A DNA stretch of 64,000 nucleotides from contig NZ_PXUP01000014.1 of the NCBI RefSeq assembly GCF_003324185.1, positions 1-64,000 of the forward strand. The letters run 5' to 3'. Numbering within the stretch: the first letter of the stretch is position 1; each line of letters opens with the position of its first letter. The position numbers and the translations under genes are program-made. Of this stretch, positions 33,161 through 41,315 are shown one piece after another. The notes beneath the pieces are model-generated. The model ran no database searches, was not told where the DNA came from, and saw nothing but the letters and a program-made list of their open reading frames with translations. Source of the stretch: Faecalibacterium prausnitzii. GTDB taxonomy: Bacteria > Bacillota > Clostridia > Oscillospirales > Ruminococcaceae.

Positions 33161-34324
33161 TCACTTCTTCGGGTGCTTTTTGCGCCATGCAAGCGCCACG
33201 GCAACAGCAGCGCACGCCAGCACTGCCAGCGGCCAGACGGAGGCCAGCGCAACTACCAGCTGCTGCAAGCCATTCACAAAGTTGCCCCAGCCGGAGACAA
33301 GGGCCGTGCCGATGCGGGAGAAGAAGCCCTCGTCGGCGGGTGTGTAGGTCTGCACCTCGTTCAGGTCGATATACACGGTGCACTGCTGCACCTGATCGCT
33401 GTACCAGTCCAGCTGGCTCTGCCAACTCTCAATCTGGGACTGCACCTCGGTGAGGGAGTCCTCAATCTGCAGCAAGTCCGAAAGAGTTTCGGCTTGTTCC
33501 TGCAATTGCTGTAAGCGGGTGCGCTGTGCCTGCAGATTAGAAAGCCGCGCGGACACGTCCATATACTGGGTGGTCACGTCATCGGCCTGCTGGCTGCGGT
33601 AGGTCACATTACCGGCAGCGGCCACAGCATCCAGAAAGCTCTGGTAGTTGGCCTGCGGCACCCGGTAGGTCAGGCTTACGGAGCGGCTGGAACCGGTGCG
33701 CGTGTACTCGCTGCTGGATTCCAGATAGCCGCCCGCCTCGGCAAGAGCGCTGTCCAGCGCACTGCGGGCTGTTTCGTAGTCCTTGCTTTCCAGTGTCAGG
33801 TTGGCGGTGTAGATGATCTTGGCACTGTCCACCGCAGGGGCAGCAGCCTCGGTGCTGCCGGTGCCGCTGTATTCCGTTTCCAGAGAGCGGTCGTCTGCCT
33901 CCAGACTGTAATTCACCGCCTCGGGGGTGCTGTCCAGCGCGGCGTGCTGGAGATCAAACCCGCCCGCTGCCACAGAAGCAGCGGAGCTGTCGGCAGAGCC
34001 TTCGGCTGCGTACAGGGTGGGCGCGCTGCTTTTTGCGCTGCCCATCCCGATGCCCAGATGCAGGGTGCTGTAACCCAGCACGCACACGGCCAGACAGGCA
34101 GCCAGCGTGCCCAGCTGCTTTACCGGGAAGTGGATGGGCTTTTTCTTCTTGGCTTCGGTGTTCAGGGGTGCTGCGGGTGCAGCGGTCTGCGGGGCAGGGG
34201 CAGCCATCATGGGCTCGGCCTTTTCCTCCGCAGTCAGGGTGTCGGTCATGGCCAGCAACTTTGCTTTCAGATCGTCCGGGGCAGTCAGGTCATCGACCTC
34301 CATCTTATATTCATACCACCTCAT
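33161..34324 (-). CDS. DUF4349 membrane protein, probable anti-sigma partner
   Basis: 387 residues. An N-terminal cytoplasmic segment of about 75 residues, a first membrane helix (LGTLAACLAVCVLGYSTL), an extracellular DUF4349 domain (ANLTLESKDYETARSALDSA and a coiled coil around 265-310) and a C-terminal membrane helix. Its start lies in the end of the sigma-factor gene (14-base overlap), so it likely holds that sigma factor at the membrane. Confidence 0.8.
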   Translation of the reverse strand: MRWYEYKMEVDDLTAPDDLKAKLLAMTDTLTAEEKAEPMMAAPAPQTAAPAAPLNTEAKKKKPIHFPVKQLGTLAACLAVCVLGYSTLHLGIGMGSAKSSAPTLYAAEGSADSSAASVAAGGFDLQHAALDSTPEAVNYSLEADDRSLETEYSGTGSTEAAAPAVDSAKIIYTANLTLESKDYETARSALDSALAEAGGYLESSSEYTRTGSSRSVSLTYRVPQANYQSFLDAVAAAGNVTYRSQQADDVTTQYMDVSARLSNLQAQRTRLQQLQEQAETLSDLLQIEDSLTEVQSQIESWQSQLDWYSDQVQQCTVYIDLNEVQTYTPADEGFFSRIGTALVSGWGNFVNGLQQLVVALASVWPLAVLACAAVAVALAWRKKHPKK

Positions 34325-34805
34325 CTTCGATCTCCTCCTTCAGCATCGTATGTAACTGTGCCCGTGCGCGCCGCAGCCAGCTTAGTACCGTGTTTGTGGG
34401 CACCGCCATCATCCGCCCGATCTCTGCCGCAGTGTATCCTTCGTAGTAATGCAGATAGATGGCATTGCGGTAGTTTTCCGGCAGGGTGCGGATGGCATCC
34501 AGCACGCTGCCGTCCTCCGCAAGGACATCGGGGGCGGGCAGGTTCTCGTCCAGCTCGGTGTCCTTTTGGTGGGCGGCGCGGGTCAGGTCCCGGCAGCGGT
34601 TGATGGCCACCCGCAGCAGCCATGCTTTGAGATGCTCCTCACTCTCAAAGATGCCGTTGTAGTGCAGCAGTTTTTCAAATACATCCTGCACCACATCCTC
34701 AGCATCGGCTGTGCAGCGGCAATTATGCACCGCAGTGCGGTAGACGGTGTCGCTGTAACGCTGCACCGCCAAGGTAAATACTTCGTTTCTGGTCAGCTGT
34801 CCCAT
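34311..34805 (-). CDS. ECF-type RNA polymerase sigma factor
   Basis: 164 residues from ATG 34805 (AAGGAG upstream). Region 2 is around 10-75 (DAEDVVQDVFEKLLHY); region 4 is near 110-160 (LPENYRNAIYLHYYEGYTAA, then PTNTVLSWLRRARAQL). It should direct RNA polymerase to a small regulon in response to an envelope signal relayed by the DUF4349 partner. Confidence 0.88.
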   Translation of the reverse strand: MGQLTRNEVFTLAVQRYSDTVYRTAVHNCRCTADAEDVVQDVFEKLLHYNGIFESEEHLKAWLLRVAINRCRDLTRAAHQKDTELDENLPAPDVLAEDGSVLDAIRTLPENYRNAIYLHYYEGYTAAEIGRMMAVPTNTVLSWLRRARAQLHTMLKEEIEDEVV

Positions 34806-35067
34806 TGTATAAACTCTCCTTGGATGCCCGGAAGCGGGCTTCTCGATGGAATGTTTGTGGTTCTCACGGGGACGTTCACTCAATATACGGCTCAGCATCC
34901 CCGATTATTGCAGAACAAAACCCGGTTCCTTCCATTTTTTGTGTGCCGGACGCACCGGACCGCAAGGTGTGTCCACGTTCTCCGACAGGGGTTGGATATC
35001 CTGTCGGTTTACCGGTCAGTATACCACGGAATCGCAGAAAGTAAAAGAGGGGGAGGGTGCTCCTTCT

Positions 35068-35640
35068 TTATTTATAGACCCTTTGCAGCAACGCCAGCCG
35101 CTCGGAGAGAAAGGTCTCGGCCTTGGGGTGATGCAGCCAGCATTTGCCATCGGTGCTGTGCACCAGCTTCTGCGCCAGTGCGGCGGGGGAAGTGTCGATG
35201 GCCATCACGTCCTGCATGGTCAGTTGCAGGGTGAGCGCCGCCGGAACATCCGGCAGCGGCGGCAGCGGGTCCTCCCACACAAAGGGCGGCAGCAGCTGCA
35301 CCGCCACGGTCAGGCGGGTGCACTCCTCGGTCAGCAGCAGGGCGGCGGGGGTGCCGTCCTGCTGCACCTGCAAGCTGCTGTATAAAAGCTGCATCCGGGC
35401 AGGGGAGAGCAGCCGGGTCAGGCCCTCTGCCGGAGCAGCCGCAAGCTGTAAATACCCGGCGGCCTCCTCCCGGTAGATGCGCCGGGCGGGGGAGTGCAGC
35501 CCTGCGTAGAGGGCGGGCAGCATAAAGCTGCCGCTTTTTTCCAGCGCCTGCTGCGCCAGCAGATAGAACTCGGTCAGCGGGTACGCAGCATCCGGCTGCG
35601 GCATCCCGAAATCCGGCCGCGATACATGACCTCCACCCAT
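35068..35640 (-). CDS. Hypothetical protein
   Basis: 190 residues from ATG 35640 (GGAGG upstream). Cytoplasmic and helical, rich in Leu/Pro/Ala (LLAQQALEKSGSFMLPALYA). I do not recognise a family. Its upstream region overlaps the antisense RNA promoter of the neighbouring toxin locus. Confidence 0.6.
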   Translation of the reverse strand: MGGGHVSRPDFGMPQPDAAYPLTEFYLLAQQALEKSGSFMLPALYAGLHSPARRIYREEAAGYLQLAAAPAEGLTRLLSPARMQLLYSSLQVQQDGTPAALLLTEECTRLTVAVQLLPPFVWEDPLPPLPDVPAALTLQLTMQDVMAIDTSPAALAQKLVHSTDGKCWLHHPKAETFLSERLALLQRVYK

Positions 35641-35650
35641 GGGAACCTCC

Positions 35651-35679
35651 TTGACAAAACACGATGGTGCGATTATACT
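35651..35679 (+). promoter_or_regulatory. Antitoxin RNA promoter, locus 1
   Basis: TTGACA (35651-35656), 17-base spacer, TATACT (35674-35679). The same arrangement is found at 38452-38480. Confidence 0.8.
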
Positions 35680-35685
35680 ATAAAC

Positions 35686-35780
35686 AGAAGGGGCGCTGAC
35701 TGCAAAGGTCAGCTTTCCATCCCGCATTAGTCAAAAAGATTGACCGCTAGTTTGGTAGACTGGGGCGGTCAATCTTTTTT
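35686..35780 (+). ncRNA. Candidate antisense antitoxin RNA, locus 1
   Basis: About 95 nt: a 5' hairpin (GCTGACTGCAAAGGTCAGC), a linker, and the terminator AAAGATTGACCGC/GCGGTCAATCTTT with a T-run. It converges on the toxin gene and overlaps its 3' end, as in TxpA/RatA-type pairs. The terminator stem works in both directions. Confidence 0.65.
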
Positions 35781-35906
35781 GTTGTCATCGTTTTTCTTCT
35801 GCGAAGCTTTATCCATGACCTCAAGGGTCAGGCGAATTACCTCAATGATCAATCCCAACAGCGTAAGAATGACCATCAGCAGGTTCAGCATCTCCGACAG
35901 ATCCAT
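35769..35906 (-). CDS. Small hydrophobic peptide, probable holin-like type I toxin 1
   Basis: 45 residues starting MDLSEMLNLLMVILTLLGLI: short acidic N-terminus, one membrane helix (about residues 7-25), charged tail (KKNDDNKKD). GGAGGG lies seven bases before ATG 35906. It resembles the Hol_Tox group of peptides that depolarise membranes. It is opposed by the convergent RNA above. A homologous locus lies at 38574-38675. Confidence 0.7.
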   Translation of the reverse strand: MDLSEMLNLLMVILTLLGLIIEVIRLTLEVMDKASQKKNDDNKKD

Positions 35907-36127
35907 CTGACATCCCTCCCTTCGCCTTCAGGGCTTGGGGAGGCTTGGCTCAAAAAAGTTCTCCTCCCACAAGCCGCTGGTTCGTTCCATGTACAGGAAG
36001 AAGCAGTGCTGCGGGATGGGAAAGCATGACCACCGATTATGCAATCAGCGCCGTATTCTTAGAATATCATATTTTTTGACGGATTACAATATATCTATTG
36101 ATTGTAAACCCTTTGCAAACTTTTCCG

Positions 36128-36157
36128 TTGACCTGTGGCGCACCGGTGCGGTATACT
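36128..36157 (+). promoter_or_regulatory. bioY promoter
   Basis: TTGACC (36128-36133), 18-base spacer, TATACT (36152-36157). TTGTAAACC lies just upstream and could be half of a BirA-like box, but the second half is poor. Confidence 0.6.
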
Positions 36158-36204
36158 CGGGCACAGATGCCTTACAAAACGAAAAAACAGAGGGAAAACT
36201 GACC

Positions 36205-36774
36205 ATGAAAGACAAAAAACTGACTACCTATCAGATGGCTGTCACCGCGGTGATGGCTGCCGTGCTGTGCGTGCTGGGCCCGCTGACCGTGCCTATCGGA
36301 GCCGTGCCCATCTCGCTGGCAAACTTTGTTATCTGCCTGACCGCATGGCTGCTGGGGCCGAAGTTCGGTACCCTGAGCGTGGTTATCTATCTGGTGCTGG
36401 GCGCCATCGGTATTCCGGTGTTCTCCGGCTACGGTGCCGGCCTTGCCAAGCTGGCAGGCCCTACCGGCGGCTATCTGGTGGGCTATCTGCTGCTGGCCTT
36501 CATCGGCGGGATGTTCATTGAAAAGAGCAAGGGCAACCCGGTGGTCTCCGCTGTGGGTCTGGTGCTGGGCGATGCCGCCTGCTATGTGCTGGGCACGGCA
36601 TGGTTCGTGTTCCAGATGCAGTGCGAGCTGGGCTACGCGCTGACCGTCTGCGTCTACCCCTTTATTGCGCTGGATCTTGCAAAGATCGTGGTGTCCTGCA
36701 TCGTGGGTGCGCTGCTGCGTAAGCGCCTGACGCAGGCAGGCGTGCTGAAACTGCAGAATGCAGTTTCGGAATGA
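36205..36774 (+). CDS. bioY: Biotin ECF transporter S component
   Basis: 189 residues with six membrane segments. The BioY signature is seen in VPIGAVPISLANFVICLTAW, AKLAGPTGGYLVGYLLLAF and GTAWFVFQM. It binds biotin in the membrane and works with shared EcfA/EcfT energising units encoded elsewhere. ATG 36205 follows AGAGGGA. It stands alone, bounded by a terminator at 36808. Confidence 0.92.
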   Translation: MKDKKLTTYQMAVTAVMAAVLCVLGPLTVPIGAVPISLANFVICLTAWLLGPKFGTLSVVIYLVLGAIGIPVFSGYGAGLAKLAGPTGGYLVGYLLLAFIGGMFIEKSKGNPVVSAVGLVLGDAACYVLGTAWFVFQMQCELGYALTVCVYPFIALDLAKIVVSCIVGALLRKRLTQAGVLKLQNAVSE

Positions 36775-36807
36775 TCGCTGAGCGGAAAATTATTTTTAGA
36801 TAGAATA

Positions 36808-36842
36808 AGCCCGGAGGGTCTGCGAACCTTCCGGGCTTATCT
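36808..36842. terminator. Bidirectional terminator between bioY and argF
   Basis: AAGCCCGGAGGGT and ACCTTCCGGGCTT pair over CTGCGA, between convergent genes. Confidence 0.85.
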
Positions 36843-36844
36843 CG

Positions 36845-37840
36845 TTATTCCTGATATCCCAAGGTGGCTGCCATGACCGCCTTGATGGTGTGCATCCGGT
36901 TCTCGGCCTCGTCAAACACGATGCTCTGGGGGCCTTCGAATACCTCGTCGGTCACCTCCATGGCGTCGCGGCCAAAGCGTTCGCCCATCTCCTTGCCCAC
37001 GGTGGTCTTGTGGTCGTGGTAGGCGGGCAGACAGTGCATAAATACTGCATCCGGGCCTGCAATATTCATCAGATCCTGATTGATCTGGTAGGGTGCAAGG
37101 TCGTGGATGCGCTCTGCCCATACCTCAACCGGCTCGCCCATGGACACCCACACATCGGTGTACAGCACATCCGCGCCCTTTGCTGCCTTGACGGGATCCT
37201 CCTCAAAGGAGAGGGTCGCCCCGGTCTGGGCGGCAATGGCCTGACACTGCTCCACCAGTGCGGGATCCGGCTGGTACTTTTTGGGGGCGCAGGCGGTAAA
37301 GTGTAAGCCCATCTTGGCGCAGCCCACCATCAGGCTGTTGCCCATGTTGTAGCGGGCGTCGCCGAAGTAAACGAAGTGGATGCCCTTCAGGTGACCGAAA
37401 TGCTCCTGGATGGTAAGGAAATCGGCTAAGATCTGGGTGGGGTGAAACTCATTGGTCAGGCCGTTCCACACCGGAACACCGGCGTAGTTTGCCAGATCCT
37501 CCACGATCTGCTGGCCGTAGCCACGGTACTCGATGCCGTCAAACATCCGGCCCAGCACCCGGGCGGTGTCGGCGATGGACTCCTTTTTGCCGATCTGGCT
37601 GCCGGAGGGGTCCAGATAGGTCACTTCCATGCCCAGATCGTGGGCGGCCACCTCAAAGCTACAGCGGGTGCGGGTGGAGGTCTTTTCAAAGATCAGAGCA
37701 ATATTTTTGCCCCGCAGCTGGTCATGACGGATACCGGCCTTCTTTTTGGCCTTCAGGTCAGCGGCCAGCTCCAGCAGCTGCCCGATCTCGGCGGGGGTGT
37801 AGTCCAATAGCTTCAAAAAGCTGCGATTTTTCAGTTCCAT
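36845..37840 (-). CDS. argF: Ornithine carbamoyltransferase
   Basis: Forms citrulline from ornithine and carbamoyl phosphate in arginine synthesis. It has 331 residues. The carbamoyl-phosphate site STRTR lies near residue 55, with FHPTQ near 132, and the ornithine loop HCLPAYHD near 270. The length and motifs fit either anabolic ArgF or catabolic ArcB; the ARG box and solitary position favour the anabolic role. Confidence 0.95.
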   Translation of the reverse strand: MELKNRSFLKLLDYTPAEIGQLLELAADLKAKKKAGIRHDQLRGKNIALIFEKTSTRTRCSFEVAAHDLGMEVTYLDPSGSQIGKKESIADTARVLGRMFDGIEYRGYGQQIVEDLANYAGVPVWNGLTNEFHPTQILADFLTIQEHFGHLKGIHFVYFGDARYNMGNSLMVGCAKMGLHFTACAPKKYQPDPALVEQCQAIAAQTGATLSFEEDPVKAAKGADVLYTDVWVSMGEPVEVWAERIHDLAPYQINQDLMNIAGPDAVFMHCLPAYHDHKTTVGKEMGERFGRDAMEVTDEVFEGPQSIVFDEAENRMHTIKAVMAATLGYQE

Positions 37841-37870
37841 TGTATATTTCCCTCTCTATGCAAACACTCT

Positions 37871-37884
37871 TGAATATTTATTCA
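37871..37884 (-). promoter_or_regulatory. ARG box (ArgR/AhrC operator) of argF
   Basis: TGAATATTTATTCA is a perfect palindrome and fits the arginine repressor consensus TGNATWWWWATNCA. It lies just downstream of the argF -10. Confidence 0.8.
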
Positions 37885-37896
37885 GGCTATGATTCT

Positions 37897-37925
37897 ATTA
37901 TAGTACGTTGCATCGGGAAGGTCAA
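37897..37925 (-). promoter_or_regulatory. argF promoter
   Basis: Minus strand: TTGACC (37925-37920), 17-base spacer, TATAAT (37902-37897). Confidence 0.85.
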
Positions 37926-37933
37926 GAGGAAGC

Positions 37934-38413
37934 TTACAGCTCCAGCTCTACCCGGCGTCCGGTGGGCTTATAGGGGGTCAGCCGGACACCGGCGTGCTCG
38001 AACATGAACCGCGCCGCAATGCTGGAATCGCTGTCGTGGTACTTGTCGCCGTAGTACACCACCTCGGCAATGCCGGACTGGATGATGGCCTTGGTGCACT
38101 CGTTGCAGGGGAACAGGGTCACATACACCCGGGCACCCTTCAGGTTGTTGTGGGCACTGTTGAGGATGGCGTTCAACTCGGCGTGGCAGACGTACATATA
38201 CTTGGTCTGCAAAGGTGCACCCTCCCGCTCCCAGGGCATCTCGTCATCGTTGCAGCCCATGGGCATCCCGTTGTAGCCTAAGGAAAGGATCTTATTTTCC
38301 GGGCTTACGATGCACGCACCCACCTGACTGTTAGGGTCCTTGGAGCGCATGGCGGTAAGCAGCGCAATGCCCATAAAATATTCGTCCCAGTTGATATAAT
38401 CCTCGCGCTTCAT
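37934..38413 (-). CDS. Deoxycytidylate (dCMP) deaminase
   Basis: Makes dUMP for thymidylate synthesis. It has 159 residues from ATG 38413 (AGGAGG upstream). The zinc-deaminase motifs CHAELNAIL near residue 72 and FPCNECTKAI near 100 are intact. It could be a ComEB-type protein; the short length without extra domains favours the plain enzyme. Confidence 0.9.
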   Translation of the reverse strand: MKREDYINWDEYFMGIALLTAMRSKDPNSQVGACIVSPENKILSLGYNGMPMGCNDDEMPWEREGAPLQTKYMYVCHAELNAILNSAHNNLKGARVYVTLFPCNECTKAIIQSGIAEVVYYGDKYHDSDSSIAARFMFEHAGVRLTPYKPTGRRVELEL

Positions 38414-38451
38414 CGCGTAAAACCTCCTGCCTCTTCCGGCGGGTCTGCGGC

Positions 38452-38480
38452 TTGACAAACCCGGAAAAATAGACTATACT
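38452..38480 (+). promoter_or_regulatory. Antitoxin RNA promoter, locus 2
   Basis: TTGACA (38452-38457), 17-base spacer, TATACT (38475-38480), matching the promoter at 35651. Confidence 0.8.
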
Positions 38481-38486
38481 ACGAAT

Positions 38487-38588
38487 AGAAAGAGCGCTGA
38501 CTGCAATGGTCAGCTCCTCATCCGGCTAATCAGTCGTAAAGAATGACCGCTTGCTTTCTGAGGGCATGAGCGGTCATTTCTTTTTGCC
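38487..38588 (+). ncRNA. Candidate antisense antitoxin RNA, locus 2
   Basis: About 100 nt with the 5' hairpin GCTGACTGCAATGGTCAGC and the terminator AAAGAATGACCGCT/AGCGGTCATTTCTTT. It shares layout and 5' sequence with locus 1, but its terminator stem differs in step with its own toxin's 3' end. Confidence 0.65.
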
Positions 38589-38675
38589 GTTGGAAATCGT
38601 CCATGTGATCTCGAAGGTAATGTAGATTGCTCCGCTAAGCAGCGTGAGCAACAGCACGACCTGTTCAAACGTCAT
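38574..38675 (-). CDS. Small hydrophobic peptide, probable holin-like type I toxin 2
   Basis: 33 residues starting MTFEQVVLLLTLLSGAIYIT: one membrane helix followed by a short tail ending NGKKK. GGGGGAT lies upstream of ATG 38675. It shares with locus 1 the convergent antisense RNA and a conserved block upstream of the mRNA (TGATTGCATAATCGGTGGT on the minus strand, near 38758-38776 and 36031-36049). Confidence 0.7.
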   Translation of the reverse strand: MTFEQVVLLLTLLSGAIYITFEITWTISNGKKK

Positions 38676-39070
38676 GAGGCATCCCCCTTTCCGCTTTCGC
38701 GTCAGGGGAAGCAAAAAGTTTTTCGTCCCCCTCTGGCGCGCAGCCGGAAGGAGCTAGACCACCGATTATGCAATCAACGCCCTTACCGCCGAAGCGGCAC
38801 TTACAGCATACCACAAAAACCGCATATTTGCAACGAAAACTCCCGGTTCCGCGCCTGTACGCGCTGCCGGGAGTTCTGCTTTTTCTGCCCGCCCGTTTTG
38901 CACCCGAATGTCAACTTGCACAAAACAGTGCCCGGAAGTTTGGCAGGCGTTTTTGCTAAATTTTGAAACGATATATTTAAAAATCGTTTCGGATGTGGTA
39001 TTATCTTTGTAAAATATGCCACAAAAACGGAGAGAACGCTCCGTGCGGCGGAAATGAGGGAAAAACCGAT

Positions 39071-41155
39071 ATGAAATACGCAAGCAACAACATCCGCAAT
39101 ATTCTGATTGCCGGCCATGCCGGCAGCGGCAAGACCACGCTGACCGAAGCACTGGTCTATTTTTCGGGCGCTGCCGAGCGTATGGGCCGGGTTGAGGACG
39201 GTACCACGATTTCGGACTTTGATCCCGAGGAAGCAAAGCGCAAGGCCAGCCTGTCGGCGTCCGTTGTGCCGGTGGAGTACGAGGGCATCAAGTACAACCT
39301 GATCGATGCACCGGGTCTGTTCGACTTTGAAGCAGGCGAGTACGAGGGCATCCGCGCCGCCGAGAGCGTGCTGGTGTGCGTGTCCGGCCGCAGCGGCGTT
39401 ACTGTGGGCGCAGAAAAGGCGTTCCAGCTGGCCCGCAAGAACGGCAAGGCCACCATGGTGTTCGTGTCCAAGTGCGATCTGGAAAACGCCAACTACTTCA
39501 AGATCCTTGAGGATATGAAGATCCGCTTCGGCTCCACCGTCTGCCCCTGCGTCGTGCCCGCAAAGCTGGATGACGGCACCCCTGTGTACATCAACCTGTT
39601 CAGCCAGAAGGCCTTCAAGTACGAGGGCGGCAAGCAGATTCAGGTAGACCTGCCGGACATCGGCCACCGCTTCCAGGGCCTGATCGAGGCTATGAGCGAG
39701 GCCATTGCAGAAACCGACGATGAACTGATGGAAAAGTTCTTCGGCGGCGAACCCTTTACCACCGAGGAGATCGTGGAGGGTATGCGCAAGGGCGTTAAGG
39801 ACGGCCTGATCACCCCCGTGTTCTGCGGCAGCGCCGTGAATATGCAGGCACTGGATATGCTGCTGTTCAATATGCACAAGCTGCTGCCCAGCCCGGAGCA
39901 CGAGGCCAGCACGCTGGCTGAGGACGCCAACGGTGAGCCGGTGGAACTGCACTGCACCGAGGATGAGCCCACTGCCGCCTACGTCTTTAAGACCGTGGCC
40001 GACCCGTTCGTGGGCAAGCTGAGCTATCTGCGTGTTATCAGCGGCAAGGTGACCGCAGGCGAACCGCTGACCAACGCCCGCACCGGCGAGGTGGAAAAGA
40101 TCACTAAACCCCTGACTGTCCTTGGCAAGAAGCAGATGGAGAACGACGGCATCGGTGCCGGCGATATCGGCGCAGTGGCAAAGCTGGTGAGCGCAAAGAC
40201 CGGCGATACTCTGTGCGATGCAGACCGCGTGGTCAAGCTGCCCGCACCTGTGTTCCCCAAGCCCAGCCTGTTTATGGCTGTTACCGTGGCCAAGAAGGGC
40301 GACGAGGGCAAGATCTCCAGCGCACTGGCACGCCTGATGGAAGAAGATCCCACCCTGTGCTACATCAACAACGCCGAGACCCATCAGCAGGTCATCGGCG
40401 GCTTGGGCGAGCAGCATCTGGACGTGGTCAAGGCCAAGCTGAAGAACAAGTTCGGCGTGGAGATCGGTCTGGAAGCTCCCCGCATCGCCTACCGCGAGTC
40501 TATCCGCAAGGCCTGCCAGAAACAGGGCCGCCACAAGAAGCAGACCGGCGGTCATGGCCAGTTCGGTGACGTTATCATCAACTTCGAGCCCTGCGACAGC
40601 GAGCAGGTGGTGTTCGAGGAAAAGGTGTTCGGCGGTAGCGTGCCCAAGAACTTCTTCCCCGCCGTAGAAAAGGGCGTGCGTCTGGCTGCCGAAAAGGGCG
40701 TGCTGGCCGGTTACCCCGTGGTCGGCCTGAAGGCCACCCTGCTGGACGGCAGCTACCACCCGGTGGATAGCTCTGAAATGGCCTTTATCATGGCTGCAAA
40801 GTTGGCCTATAAAGCTGCTATGCCGGAGGCTGGCCCCGTCATTCTGGAGCCTATCCACACCCTGAAGGCCCATGTGCCCAACGACAACACCGGCGACATC
40901 ATGGGTGATGTGACCAAGCGCCGTGGCCGTGTGCTGGGCATGGAGCCGGACGAGGACGGCTTGCAGACCATCATTGCCGAGGTGCCGCTGGCAGAGCTTG
41001 CAAACTTTACCACCTTTATCCGGCAGACCACGCAGGGCCGTGGCTGGTTCACCACCGAGTTTGCCCGCTATGAGACCCTGCCCGAGATGCTGGTGCCTGC
41101 CGTTGTGGAGCAGGCCAAGAAGCTGGGCAATCTGGACGAGGCCGCAGACGACTGA
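39071..41155 (+). CDS. Elongation factor G paralogue
   Basis: 694 residues with the full EF-G domain plan: G domain, domain II, and domains III-V (KKQTGGHGQFGDVII; PVVGLKATLLDGSYHPVDS). P-loop GHAGSGKTT is intact. Several usual G-domain motifs are altered: DAPGLFDF has Leu where EF-G has the catalytic His, SKCD replaces NKxD, and no RGIT effector loop is seen. This suits the EF-G-like (FusA2) group rather than the main translocase. ATG 39071 follows GAGGG. It is a single-gene unit with a strong terminator. Confidence 0.85.
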   Translation: MKYASNNIRNILIAGHAGSGKTTLTEALVYFSGAAERMGRVEDGTTISDFDPEEAKRKASLSASVVPVEYEGIKYNLIDAPGLFDFEAGEYEGIRAAESVLVCVSGRSGVTVGAEKAFQLARKNGKATMVFVSKCDLENANYFKILEDMKIRFGSTVCPCVVPAKLDDGTPVYINLFSQKAFKYEGGKQIQVDLPDIGHRFQGLIEAMSEAIAETDDELMEKFFGGEPFTTEEIVEGMRKGVKDGLITPVFCGSAVNMQALDMLLFNMHKLLPSPEHEASTLAEDANGEPVELHCTEDEPTAAYVFKTVADPFVGKLSYLRVISGKVTAGEPLTNARTGEVEKITKPLTVLGKKQMENDGIGAGDIGAVAKLVSAKTGDTLCDADRVVKLPAPVFPKPSLFMAVTVAKKGDEGKISSALARLMEEDPTLCYINNAETHQQVIGGLGEQHLDVVKAKLKNKFGVEIGLEAPRIAYRESIRKACQKQGRHKKQTGGHGQFGDVIINFEPCDSEQVVFEEKVFGGSVPKNFFPAVEKGVRLAAEKGVLAGYPVVGLKATLLDGSYHPVDSSEMAFIMAAKLAYKAAMPEAGPVILEPIHTLKAHVPNDNTGDIMGDVTKRRGRVLGMEPDEDGLQTIIAEVPLAELANFTTFIRQTTQGRGWFTTEFARYETLPEMLVPAVVEQAKKLGNLDEAADD

Positions 41156-41185
41156 GCTCTGAACCCCTGATTTGACATTTCCCCG

Positions 41186-41230
41186 AGCCCCCGCCGACAC
41201 TTTTTTCCCTCTGTCGGCGGGGGCTTTTTT
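41186..41230 (+). terminator. Terminator after the EF-G paralogue
   Basis: AGCCCCCGCCGACA and TGTCGGCGGGGGCT pair, followed by six T. Confidence 0.92.
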
Positions 41231-41240
41231 GCGTAAAAAT

Positions 41241-41276
41241 GGAACACCGGAGCGTCCGCAGATGCTCCGGTGTTCC
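41241..41276 (-). terminator. Terminator-like hairpin after asnB
   Basis: GGAACACCGGAGC and GCTCCGGTGTTCC close over GTCCGCAGAT, A-rich on the plus-strand left side, so T-rich on the minus strand. Confidence 0.7.
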
Positions 41277-41315
41277 GAAATCATAAAAAGTTTTCTGCTG
41301 AAAAATGCTCTGGCG

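Noticed and set aside
36108-36137. BirA operator at bioY
   Set aside because: One half (TTGTAAACC) fits, but the partner half is too poor to call.
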